Of a stretch of 64,000 nt of DNA, positions 55,628-63,449 are shown piece after piece. Position 1 is the first letter of the stretch; each line of letters begins with the position of its first letter. Source of the stretch: Geodermatophilus amargosae (GTDB taxonomy: Bacteria; Actinomycetota; Actinomycetes; Mycobacteriales; Geodermatophilaceae); assembly GCF_900116515.1 (NCBI RefSeq), contig NZ_FPBA01000004.1, positions 186,001 to 250,000 on the forward strand, read 5' to 3'. The notes below the pieces were generated by a model. That model worked only from the letters and a program-made list of their open reading frames with translations. It was not told the DNA's origin and ran no database searches. The position numbers were made by a program, and so were the translations under genes.

Positions 55628-56686
55628 TCAGGAGTCCTTCTCGGTCAGGGCGGCCGTGATCGACCGGCGGATGAGGTCGTGCTGCTTGCGGACGAGGTCG
55701 ACCGGGTCGGCCTCGTCGAGGTCGGCGAAGGCGTGGCCCTCCCACTCGCTGGAGAAGAAGCCGGCGTAGCCACCGCGGACGAACTCCCGGACGATCGCCG
55801 GGTAGTCGATGGCCGGCTCGTTCCCGGACTCGTCGATGTCGTAGAACTTCGCGTGCACGTGCACGATCTGCGGCATGATCTCGGCCCACTCGGCGGGATC
55901 CACGTGGCCGTGCATGTTGAACGCCAGCCGGGCGAACGAGCCGAGGCTCTCCGGGGCGATGCCGCGCGCGTGCAGGTACTCGACGAACTCCCCGTGCCGG
56001 GCGTTGATGTCCGCGTCCGTCGCCCAGATCTCCTGCAGGCGCCCGAGCTCCTCGCGGCGGAGACCCATCGTCGCGAGCTTGCGGAGGATGGTCGGCGACA
56101 TGGCGTGCATGGTCGAGCTGAAGTCGGCCACGAAGCCCAGTCGCGGGGAGCCGATCTGCTCGTAGGTCTCCCGGATCTCGAGCACCTTCGGCGAGTTCGG
56201 CCCGAGCGGCGCGTGGAGCTCCCAGCCCATCGTGAGGTCGAGCTCCTCGGCGACCGGCAGCAGCCGCCGGATCAGCTCCGGCTTCGCGCTCTGGATGCGG
56301 ACCAGCGGGAAGCCGAGCGCGTGCGCGCTGCGGAACTGGGCGACGGTGAAGTCGTACTCCTCGTCCGGGGTCATGTCCCGGTCGCGGCGGCGGCCCGTGT
56401 CGAGGTTGCAGCCGAAGGAGCTGGGCACGAAGCCGTGCCGGTCGAACGCGTCCCGCCAGTCGCGCACGAACTCCGGCGTCACGTCCGGATAGGTGCGGAT
56501 CGTCTGCGAGGCGACGATCTCGATGCCCGGGCCGATGCCCGCGGCGTCGACGACGTCGAGCAGCCCGGCCAGGTCGTAGCGGCCGGCGGCCCACTCGCTG
56601 GTCAGCGAGTAGAGGGTCAGGCCCAGGCGGATGCCGCTGCCCGGGACGGCGGGATCGGCGGCACGCGTGGGTGCGGGAGCGGTCAT
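55628..56686 (-). CDS. TIM-barrel protein, candidate C-glycoside deglycosidase alpha subunit
   Basis: This 352-residue member of the sugar phosphate isomerase/epimerase (AP endonuclease 2) superfamily is encoded next to the DUF6379-like beta subunit with an ATGA overlap. In characterised C-glycoside deglycosidases (DgpB/DgpC, CarB/CarC) a TIM-barrel alpha subunit of about this size pairs with such a beta subunit to break the C-C bond of 3-oxo-C-glycosides. Likely metal ligands are Glu in GWELHAP, Asp in FVADFSS, His in HVHAKFYD and Glu in SSEWEGH. The ending DLVRKQHDLIRRS is shared with the partial gene at 63.4 kb. The activity is inferred. Confidence 0.75.
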   Translation of the reverse strand: MTAPAPTRAADPAVPGSGIRLGLTLYSLTSEWAAGRYDLAGLLDVVDAAGIGPGIEIVASQTIRTYPDVTPEFVRDWRDAFDRHGFVPSSFGCNLDTGRRRDRDMTPDEEYDFTVAQFRSAHALGFPLVRIQSAKPELIRRLLPVAEELDLTMGWELHAPLGPNSPKVLEIRETYEQIGSPRLGFVADFSSTMHAMSPTILRKLATMGLRREELGRLQEIWATDADINARHGEFVEYLHARGIAPESLGSFARLAFNMHGHVDPAEWAEIMPQIVHVHAKFYDIDESGNEPAIDYPAIVREFVRGGYAGFFSSEWEGHAFADLDEADPVDLVRKQHDLIRRSITAALTEKDS

Positions 56687-57093
56687 CGGGGGGCTCCGGA
56701 CGCGACGAGGGAGCGGCGGTTGCTGGCGTGGTTGGTCACGTAGACCTGCGGGGCGATCTGCATGTACGGCAGCCGCAGGTCGACGGTCACCTCCACGTCG
56801 ACCTCCTGGCCCTCGGCGGGCGGGTCGTCGAGCGGGACCACCACGACCAGCCGGTCCTGGATGAACCAGAGGACGTCCCACTGGCCGGCCAGCTCGTCGA
56901 TGCCGAAGGTCCGCTCCCCCAGCTCGACCCGCAGGTCGTCCCCGGGGACCGCGCGGCCCTCGACCGACACGGCGATCGAGCTGACGCTCGACAGCCACAG
57001 GCTGCGGTACCAGGGCACGGTGAGCGCGATCCCCAGGCCCTCCGGCCGCCGGAAGAGGCTGTCCCGGGTGAGGACGGTGTCGCCGGTGGCCAT
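56683..57093 (-). CDS. DUF6379-like protein, candidate C-glycoside deglycosidase beta subunit
   Basis: This 136-residue beta-sandwich-type protein resembles the small subunit of C-glycoside deglycosidases (DgpC/CarC): VPWYRSLWLSSVSSIAVSVEGRAV, WDVLWFIQDRLVVVVPL and VEVTVDLRLPYMQIAP. The R-L-P-Y-x-Q-I segment near the C-terminus is typical. It is not an enzyme alone but completes the active site of the TIM-barrel partner. It overlaps genes on both sides by about four bases. A longer frame to 57300 is noise inside the upstream gene. Confidence 0.8.
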   Translation of the reverse strand: MATGDTVLTRDSLFRRPEGLGIALTVPWYRSLWLSSVSSIAVSVEGRAVPGDDLRVELGERTFGIDELAGQWDVLWFIQDRLVVVVPLDDPPAEGQEVDVEVTVDLRLPYMQIAPQVYVTNHASNRRSLVASGAPR

Positions 57094-58079
57094 CAGGAGA
57101 CCCCCTCCGGTGCGGCGCTGCCCACGAGCGGGCGCAGCTCGCGCTGCACGAGGTAGCCGGCCAGCAGTGCGCTGGCGGCGGGGTGGGGGCTCTGGTCGCT
57201 CTCGACGACGATCCAGCCGGAGTAGCCGGCGTCGACCAGGGCCCGGGTGACCGCCGGGAAGTCGACGAGACCGCCCTCGGCGCCCGGCTCGGCGAACCAC
57301 CGGACCTCGCGGGCACCTCCGCGGACGCGGACCGTCCAGTGCGCGTGCGGCTGGAGGTACTCCTCGGCGTCGTCGACGGCGAGGGCGTCCTTGAACTGCA
57401 CGTGCCAGATCCGGTCGCCCATCCGCTCGATGACCGCGAGCGGGTCGATCCCCCCGGCGGTCAGCTCACCGGTGTCGAGAGCGAGGCCGACCAGCGCGGG
57501 ATCGGTGCGGTCCAGCAGGCTCGGCACGTGGTCCCGGCGCAGCGCCGAGAGGAAGTCCACGTGCAGCGCGAGGCGGATCCCGTGCTCCGCCGTCGCGCGG
57601 CCGGCGGCCTCCCAGCAGGCGGCGACCCGGTCGAGGGCGTCGTCGTCCAGGGGCTCCACGTCCCCGGCGCCCGGGACCGGGCGCACGAGGAGCACGGAGC
57701 CGCCGAGCGCGGCGAGGGCCTCGGCGAGCCGGCTCGCCCGGGCCACGATCGCGGGGACGTCGGCCTCGGTGAGCGGGGACAGCGGCCCGGTGAGCTCCTC
57801 CATCGAGCGCTCGGCCGGGTCCCAGTACCAGCTGCTGACCGCGTCGACGGCGCAGCTGTGCAGGAACTCCCGGAATCCCGCGACCGAGCCGAAGTTGGCG
57901 GCGAGCTGCCGCGGGTTGCCCAGCGGCTCCCACCGCCCGGTGCCGTAGGTCAGCTCGACTCCCTCGAAGCCGGCGATCGACATCGTCTTCAGCGCGCGCT
58001 CGTGCTGCTCACGCCGGACGAAGTCGTCGAACTGCGGCTTCCACTGGTTGATCGCGTAGGCCCAGCGGATGCCGCTCAC
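57093..58079 (-). CDS. Sugar phosphate isomerase/epimerase family protein, type A copy 2
   Basis: This 328-residue TIM-barrel protein starts IRWAYAINQWKPQFDDFVRREQHERALKT and contains YGTGRWEP, LALHVDF, GLALDTGELTAGGIDP, WHVQFKDA and GGLVDFPAVTRAL, with WIVVESDQS as the last metal-ligand strand. It is clearly a paralogue of the protein at 59032-60006. At the position two before the Lys of the HVxxK motif it has Gln where that paralogue has His. GTG 58079 overlaps the upstream type B gene. It probably acts on a keto-sugar or keto-glycoside. Confidence 0.85.
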   Translation of the reverse strand: MSGIRWAYAINQWKPQFDDFVRREQHERALKTMSIAGFEGVELTYGTGRWEPLGNPRQLAANFGSVAGFREFLHSCAVDAVSSWYWDPAERSMEELTGPLSPLTEADVPAIVARASRLAEALAALGGSVLLVRPVPGAGDVEPLDDDALDRVAACWEAAGRATAEHGIRLALHVDFLSALRRDHVPSLLDRTDPALVGLALDTGELTAGGIDPLAVIERMGDRIWHVQFKDALAVDDAEEYLQPHAHWTVRVRGGAREVRWFAEPGAEGGLVDFPAVTRALVDAGYSGWIVVESDQSPHPAASALLAGYLVQRELRPLVGSAAPEGVS

Positions 58080-59035
58080 CGGTAGATCTCCTCGAGGACG
58101 TTCTTCGCGTACCAGCGGGAGATCGCGGTGCTCTCGGAGTAGTCGCCGCCCTCCTTGTTGGCCTTGTCGTGCTCGACGGAGATCCACCCGCGGTACCCGT
58201 TGTCGCGGACGGCCGTCATCATCGCCTCGAAGTCGACGAGGCCGTGCGGCGTGCCCATCTCGTAGAACCACTTGCCGGTGGTCGGCGCCATGATCTCGGA
58301 GTCGGGGCGGTGCCGGTGGTCGTCGCCGGTGGCCACGTTGCGGGTGTCCTTGAAGTGGAAGCCGCTGACGCGGTGCGCGTGCCGGTCGTACAGCGCGACG
58401 GGGTCGAGCCCGGCGATGCAGTGCTGGGCGGTGTCGACGAACAGCGACACGTACCGCGGGTCGGTGTAGGAGTAGAAGGTCTCGATGTCCGGCTCGCTCT
58501 GGATGCCGCAGAAGAACTCGTGGTGACAGGTCAGCTTCACGCCGAAGCCGGCGGTGATCTCACCGACCTTGTTCCAGCACTCCGCGGAGTACTTGAGCTT
58601 GTCCTCGGTGATCGGCTCCATGTCGTAGAAGAGCGTCGCCGGCATCACGATGATGTTGTCCAGCTCGATCTCCGACCAGCGGCCCATGGTGACGCGGAAG
58701 TCCTCGAGGATGTTCGCGTGCGTCTCCGGGAGGTGGGGGGCGTAGTTCCGGACGTCGTAGTCGGCGGCGTGGAACGTGTTCACGATCCGCTCGAGCCCGT
58801 GGTCCCGCACCATCTCCTGGTACTTCGCCGGCCCGCCGTAGTCGCCGTACATCTGCCAGATCCGGAAGTCGAACGTGTCGATCGCGTCGAAGCCGGTCGC
58901 CTTGATCTGCTTGAGGAAGGCCGACATCGTCTTGTGCGAGTGCCACTGGTCGACCGGTCCGGTGGGGCCGTTGCTGCGCCAGTGGTCCATGTAGGACCAC
59001 TTGATCGCGCGCTCGTCCTCGGTCACGGCGCTCAC
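58076..59035 (-). CDS. Sugar phosphate isomerase/epimerase family protein, type B copy 2
   Basis: This 319-residue TIM-barrel protein starts with KWSYMDHWRSNGPTG and contains LTCHHEFFCGI (Glu ligand), SLFVDTAQHCIAGLDPVALY (Asp), GFHFKDTRNV (His), WFYEMGTPHGLVDFEAMM and SVEHDKANKEGGDY (Glu). It is a paralogue of the protein at 60003-60971. Start GTG 59035 overlaps the upstream type A gene. It is not phosphatase- or kinase-like; the reaction is unknown, and 3-keto-glycoside lyase or isomerase activity would fit the cluster. Confidence 0.85.
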   Translation of the reverse strand: MSAVTEDERAIKWSYMDHWRSNGPTGPVDQWHSHKTMSAFLKQIKATGFDAIDTFDFRIWQMYGDYGGPAKYQEMVRDHGLERIVNTFHAADYDVRNYAPHLPETHANILEDFRVTMGRWSEIELDNIIVMPATLFYDMEPITEDKLKYSAECWNKVGEITAGFGVKLTCHHEFFCGIQSEPDIETFYSYTDPRYVSLFVDTAQHCIAGLDPVALYDRHAHRVSGFHFKDTRNVATGDDHRHRPDSEIMAPTTGKWFYEMGTPHGLVDFEAMMTAVRDNGYRGWISVEHDKANKEGGDYSESTAISRWYAKNVLEEIYR

Positions 59036-60006
59036 GACTTCGGCACCCCCAGCTCGCGCTGCAGGTACCAGCTGTTGAGCATCGCCAGCTCGGCCGGGTT
59101 CCCGCCGTGGTCGCTCTCGACGACGACCCAGCCGGGGAAGTCCCGCTCGCGCAGGGCGGCGACGAAGCCCGTCACGTCGACCAGACCGCCCTCGGTGCCG
59201 AGCTCGTAGAACCAGCGCTCGATGCGCCGTCCGGCCCCGCCCTTGAGCATCGTCGACTCGGCGCCCGGCATCCGGTACTCCTCCCCGGCGTCGGCGTACC
59301 GGGTGTCCTTCAGGTGCACGTGGGTGACGCGGTCCGCGTGCTCCCGGTAGAAGGCGACCGGGTCGATGCCGCCGATCGTGAACTCCGCCGTGTCGAGCGC
59401 CAGCCCGACGGTCGCCGGGTCGGTCGCGTCGAGCAGCCCGACGAGTTCCTCCTGGGTGTGCACCGCCCCGAGGCAGTCGTAGTGCAGGGCCAGGCCCAGC
59501 CCGGCGGCAGAGGTCAGCTCGCCGATCCGGTTCCAGACGTCCCCGACGACCTTGATCCCGTCGGGATCCAGCGGCGGGGACATCCAGGCCGAGCCCACCG
59601 GGCGGACGACGAGCTGCTCGCCCCCCACACCGGCGAGGAAGTCGACGAAGGGCTCCGCCCACTCCACGATCGCGTCGGAGTCGCCGGGGTTCGCCGTCGA
59701 GCGGAAGGCATACCCCTCCTCCTCCTCCGTGGGTGCCTGCGGGTCCCAGAAGATGCTGGAGACGCCCTGGACCTTCGCGCGACGCAGGAAGTCGAGGAAC
59801 CCCTCGTGGCTCCCGTGGTTGGCCAGGATGACCTCGGGCCGGCTGATGTTGTCCCAGCGGCCGGTGCCCGAGGCCAGCTCGATGGTGTCGAAGCCACACG
59901 CGGAGACGGTCTTGAGCGCCCGCTGCTGCTCCTCGTGCCGGACGAAGACGTCGAGCCGGACGTTCCACTGGTTCAGCGCGTAGGCCCAGCGGAGGGTGTC
60001 CCTCAT
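59032..60006 (-). CDS. Sugar phosphate isomerase/epimerase family protein, type A copy 1
   Basis: This 324-residue TIM-barrel protein starts LRWAYALNQWNVRLDVFVRHEEQQRALKT and contains SGTGRWDN, LALHYDC, GLALDTAEFTIGGIDPVAFY, THVHLKDTRYAD, YELGTEGGLVDV and WVVVESDHGG. It shares these landmarks and their spacing with type A copy 2 (57093-58079). ATG 60006 overlaps the upstream type B gene stop. The function is unknown beyond a metal-dependent sugar isomerase-like fold. Confidence 0.85.
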   Translation of the reverse strand: MRDTLRWAYALNQWNVRLDVFVRHEEQQRALKTVSACGFDTIELASGTGRWDNISRPEVILANHGSHEGFLDFLRRAKVQGVSSIFWDPQAPTEEEEGYAFRSTANPGDSDAIVEWAEPFVDFLAGVGGEQLVVRPVGSAWMSPPLDPDGIKVVGDVWNRIGELTSAAGLGLALHYDCLGAVHTQEELVGLLDATDPATVGLALDTAEFTIGGIDPVAFYREHADRVTHVHLKDTRYADAGEEYRMPGAESTMLKGGAGRRIERWFYELGTEGGLVDVTGFVAALRERDFPGWVVVESDHGGNPAELAMLNSWYLQRELGVPKS

Positions 60007-60971
60007 CGTGCGGCCTCCAGCTCGGCGCGCGCCTCGGCCTCGGCCTCGGCGAGCACGTTGTCGATGTACCACTTCGCCACCGCGGTGGCCTCGGCGTAGC
60101 TGCCGCCGCCGAGCTCGGCCTTGTCGTGCTCGACCGTGAGCCAGCCGTCGTAGCCGCTGGCGACGATCTCCTTCATGAGCGCCGGGAAGTCGACGAGGCC
60201 GCCCTCGCCCATCTCGTAGAACCAGCGCGTCACCTCGGGCGCCATGAGCTCCGGGTCCGGCGGCGTGCGGTAGGCCTCGTGCTCGTCGACGTTCTTGGTG
60301 TCCTTGAAGTGGAACCCGGTGCAGCGGTCGGAGTGGTCGCGGAACAGCTGGACCGGGTCGACGCCGGCGATCGTGTGCTGCGCGGTGTCGCAGAAGAAGT
60401 GGACGAGCTCGGGGTCCGTGTACTCGAGGAACGTGTCGACCTGCTCGCGGGTGCGGATCGCGCCCCAGAACTCGAAGTGGCAGGTCGTCGTCATGCCGTG
60501 CTCGAGCGTCAGCCTCCCGACCCGGTTCCACAGGTCGGCCACGACCTTGATCGTGTCGTCGGTGACCGGCTCGCTCTGGTGGTACGTGGACGTCGGCATG
60601 ACGATGAAGTTCTCGACGCCGGTGAGCCCCTCGCACATGCGCAGGGTGTTCGTGCAGTCGGCGACGATCCGGTCGTGGGTCTCCCGGACGTGCGGCGCGG
60701 TGTACCTGGTCGCCGACGGGTAGGCGGAGAAGATCCCGGTGATCTTCTCGAACCCGTTGTCCTGCAGGAACCGCTCGAAGCCCGGCACGCCGCCGTACAT
60801 CCCGGCGTAGAGGGGCAGGTAGAAGAAGAAGGTGTCGAAGCCCGTGAAGCCGAGCGCCGACAGCTGCTTGACGTACCGGTCCATGTAGGCGCGGTTGAAC
60901 GACGGGGGCTGTGGCCCCTGGGGCGTCTCCGTCACCCAGTGGTCCATGTAGGACCACTTGGTCCAAGCCAT
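60003..60971 (-). CDS. Sugar phosphate isomerase/epimerase family protein, type B copy 1
   Basis: This 322-residue protein is the first gene of the eight-gene overlapping run. It starts MAWTKWSYMDHWVTETPQG and contains TTCHFEFWGAI, HFFCDTAQHTIAGVDPVQLF, GFHFKDTKNVDEHEAYR, WFYEMGEGGLVDF and TVEHDKAELGGGSYAEATAVAKWY, matching type B copy 2 along its whole length. ATG 60971 follows a GCGAGGCCAGG leader. Upstream are 17-bp tandem repeats, so its promoter probably lies in or near them. Confidence 0.86.
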   Translation of the reverse strand: MAWTKWSYMDHWVTETPQGPQPPSFNRAYMDRYVKQLSALGFTGFDTFFFYLPLYAGMYGGVPGFERFLQDNGFEKITGIFSAYPSATRYTAPHVRETHDRIVADCTNTLRMCEGLTGVENFIVMPTSTYHQSEPVTDDTIKVVADLWNRVGRLTLEHGMTTTCHFEFWGAIRTREQVDTFLEYTDPELVHFFCDTAQHTIAGVDPVQLFRDHSDRCTGFHFKDTKNVDEHEAYRTPPDPELMAPEVTRWFYEMGEGGLVDFPALMKEIVASGYDGWLTVEHDKAELGGGSYAEATAVAKWYIDNVLAEAEAEARAELEAAR

Positions 60972-61067
60972 CCTGGCCTCGCTTCCTGGAACGTCTTCTC
61001 GTCGGTGTCGTGCGGGGATCTCGCGTCGGTGACCGGGGCCACCGACGCATCCGGCGTGGGAGCCGTG

Positions 61068-61152
61068 TCGGATCGGGTGAGGGGTCGGATCGGGTGAGGG
61101 GTCGGATCGGATGAGGGGTCGGGTCGGGTGGGAGGTCAGGCCGGGTGGGAGG
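61068..61152. repeat. Five 17-bp tandem repeats between MFS and the TIM-barrel operon
   Basis: The units TCGGATCGGGTGAGGGG (61068-61084, 61085-61101), TCGGATCGGATGAGGGG (61102-61118), TCGGGTCGGGTGGGAGG (61119-61135) and TCAGGCCGGGTGGGAGG (61136-61152) lie head to tail. The first two are identical and later ones drift. The last unit encodes the final residues and stop of the MFS gene, so the repeat spans a coding/non-coding boundary. No spacers are present, so it is not a CRISPR array. Confidence 0.9.
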
Positions 61153-62560
61153 TCCGGCGGGGCAGTGCGAAGCCGCCCAGGCAGGCGGCGACCTGCAGCC
61201 CGGCGCCGGCGAGCAGCCCGATCCCGAACCCCTGGGTGAGGGCCTCGGCACCCGCACCGGCCGAGGCCGTCGCCGTGCTGGCGACCGCGACGAGCGCGGC
61301 CAGCCCGACGGCGCTGCCCACCTGGCGGGACATGGACAGCAGCCCCGAGGCCAGCCCCGCGCGCTCGGGTCCCAGTCCCGTCGCGGCGGTCACCGTCAGC
61401 GGCAGCCCGGCCGCCCCGAACCCGGCCATGGCCAGGACGCTGGGGACCAGGACGTCGGTCCAGTAGGAGCCGCCGACCTCCAGCCGGGACAGCCAGAACA
61501 GCGACGCGGCGGCCACCAGGGTGCCGAGCTGGAAGAGCCGGGCCGGTCCGATCCGCTCGATGGTGCGCGAGGCGACCTGGGCGCCGAGTGCGATCCCGAC
61601 CGCCGCCGGCGCCAGTGCGAGCCCGGCCCGGAGCGGGTCCAGCCCGAGCACCTGCTGCAGGTACAGCACCAGGAAGAACATCATCGCCGGGAGCACCCCG
61701 CCGGTCAGCGCCGACAGGGAGTTGGCCACCGTGACCGGCCGCACGCGCAGCACCGACAGCGGGACGACCGGCTGCTCGGCACGCCGTTCGGCGGCCACGA
61801 AGGCCGCGAAGGACGCCACCGCGCCCACCAGGCAGCCGAGGGCCGGGACCGAGAGCCAGCCCCGCTCCTCGCCGAGGATCACCGCCGCGACGAGCAGCGC
61901 GGTCCCGGCGGTGACCGTGACCGAGCCGGGCAGGTCCAGCCGGCCCCGGACGTGGCCCGGCGACCGGCCGGTCAGCGCCCAGACCGCGGCGACGGCGAGC
62001 ACCGCGCCCAGCGGGACGTTGACGAAGAGCACCCACCGCCAGCTGAGCAGGCCGGTGAGCAGGCCGCCGACCACCCCGCCGAGGGCGCTGCCCGAGGCGG
62101 CGGCCGCGGTGAGCAGGCTCAGGGCGCGGGCGCGCGCCCGGGGTTCGGCGAACCCGGTCGTGATCAGGCTGAGCGTCGTCGGCACGAGCACCGCGCCGCC
62201 GATGCCCTGGACGAAGCGCGCCGCGACCAGCTGCCAGCCCTCCTGGGCCAGGCCGCCGGCCAGGCTGGCGAGGGCGAACAGCGTCAGGCCGCCGAGGAAC
62301 GCGCGCTTGCGGCCCCACAGGTCGCCGATCCGCCCCCCGAGGAGGAGGAACCCGGCGAAGGTGAGCGTGTAGCTGCTCACCACCCACTGCAGGCCGGTGG
62401 CCGACAGCCCGAGGCTCTCCTGCATCGGGGGCAGGGCGACGTTGACGATCGAGGTGTCCAGGACGCAGATGAACTGCGCGGCGCAGGCGATCGCCAGCAG
62501 GACTCCCGGCCGCCGTGGCGGGGCGGCGGCCCGCCCCGCCGCGGGAACCGTGGTCTCCAC
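61136..62560 (-). CDS. MFS transporter, DHA2 (EmrB/QacA-like)
   Basis: This 474-residue carrier with about 14 hydrophobic helices has LDTSIVNVALPPMQESLGLSATGLQWVVSSYTLTFAGFLLLGGRIGDLWGRKR, the classic DHA2 helix 1/motif C/motif A start. GTG 62560 overlaps the TAG of the SnoaL-like gene (TAGTG), so the two are coupled. It could import a glycoside or export a product; DHA2 proteins are usually proton-driven exporters. Its C-terminus (TSHPA) is encoded by a drifting tandem-repeat unit. Confidence 0.92.
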   Translation of the reverse strand: METTVPAAGRAAAPPRRPGVLLAIACAAQFICVLDTSIVNVALPPMQESLGLSATGLQWVVSSYTLTFAGFLLLGGRIGDLWGRKRAFLGGLTLFALASLAGGLAQEGWQLVAARFVQGIGGAVLVPTTLSLITTGFAEPRARARALSLLTAAAASGSALGGVVGGLLTGLLSWRWVLFVNVPLGAVLAVAAVWALTGRSPGHVRGRLDLPGSVTVTAGTALLVAAVILGEERGWLSVPALGCLVGAVASFAAFVAAERRAEQPVVPLSVLRVRPVTVANSLSALTGGVLPAMMFFLVLYLQQVLGLDPLRAGLALAPAAVGIALGAQVASRTIERIGPARLFQLGTLVAAASLFWLSRLEVGGSYWTDVLVPSVLAMAGFGAAGLPLTVTAATGLGPERAGLASGLLSMSRQVGSAVGLAALVAVASTATASAGAGAEALTQGFGIGLLAGAGLQVAACLGGFALPRRTSHPA

Positions 62561-63339
62561 TACTTGAACGTGTCCTCGAAGTCGGTGTACGGCACCGGCG
62601 GCAGGGGCTCGAGGGTCTGCGCGCGGTCGTTGGCGTAGGGGTGGTACTCGGTCTCGGCCGGCTCGTCGACCGGCGGCAGGAAGACCGGCACGCCGTCGTC
62701 GCCGAACCAGGCCAACTGCGAGTCGTGGCTCTCCTGGTTGTCCTTGGCGAAGGAGATCCAGTCCCGGTTGAACGGCGCCCGCGCGACCTCGTAGCAGCGG
62801 AAGTGCCAGATGCGCCACTCGCCGTCCTGCTTGACGAAGTCGACGCCGTACTTGCACCAGACCCAGTGCGCCCAGACCGGCTTGCCGTCGACGTCGCCCC
62901 CGGAGAGGACCCACGGCGGTACGTTGCGCGCCACCTCGGGGTCCATGAGGCCGGACTCGAGGCCGGCCATGATCCAGATGCCCTTGGCCGTCTGCCCGTC
63001 GGCGCCCACCTCGATGACCGGCGTCGTCGCGTAGTGGAAGAGCAGCTTGCCGACCGGGCGCGGCCGGCCCCGGTGGTAGGCGGTCACCGACTCGTAGGTC
63101 GTGTAGCGACCGACGTTGTTGTAGCGCGACCACATGCCCGGCGTGCCCGGCTGGGCCCAGAGCTCGGCGATGATCCGCTCGTCCTCGTAGGCGTTGTGGT
63201 AGTGCATGTAGCGGTTGAAGACGTTGTCGACCGCGCCGCGGTCCTGCGCACGGGTGGCGGTCAGCTCAGCGGCGGCGAGCCGCTCCTCCAGTGCTGCCAG
63301 GCGCTGCTCGAGCGCCTGCGTCTCGTCGATGGTGGTCAT
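62560..63339 (-). CDS. SnoaL/NTF2-like protein
   Basis: This 259-residue protein with a cone-shaped NTF2-like fold has a short N-terminal coiled helix (LEQRLAALEERLAAAELT), then RGAVDNVFNRYMHYHNAYEDERIIAELWA and VWCKYGVDFVKQDGEWRIWHFRCYEVARAPF, which is the SnoaL-like domain extended by a C-terminal tail. It is longer than simple NTF2 proteins (about 140). Members of this fold catalyse dehydrations and isomerisations or bind aromatics. In this cluster it may act on the aglycone or keto-glycoside. It is coupled to the DHA2-type carrier. Confidence 0.8.
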   Translation of the reverse strand: MTTIDETQALEQRLAALEERLAAAELTATRAQDRGAVDNVFNRYMHYHNAYEDERIIAELWAQPGTPGMWSRYNNVGRYTTYESVTAYHRGRPRPVGKLLFHYATTPVIEVGADGQTAKGIWIMAGLESGLMDPEVARNVPPWVLSGGDVDGKPVWAHWVWCKYGVDFVKQDGEWRIWHFRCYEVARAPFNRDWISFAKDNQESHDSQLAWFGDDGVPVFLPPVDEPAETEYHPYANDRAQTLEPLPPVPYTDFEDTFK

Positions 63340-63449
63340 GTCGTGTCCTACTCCCTCTGTGGGGCGGTTGACGGGCCTCGGGTCCAGGGCGCGCGGGGCG
63401 GTCCGCGGAACGGCCGCGGCGTGATCGGTCGGCAGGATCGGGGCACGGG

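Noticed and set aside
58076..60971. myo-Inositol catabolism locus (IolE/IolI-like)
   Set aside because: The fold is the same, but no iolG, iolB, iolC or iolD-type genes are present, and the DUF6379-like protein points to glycoside cleavage.
61068..61152. Possible CRISPR array
   Set aside because: The 17-bp units are directly adjacent with no spacers, and no cas genes are present.
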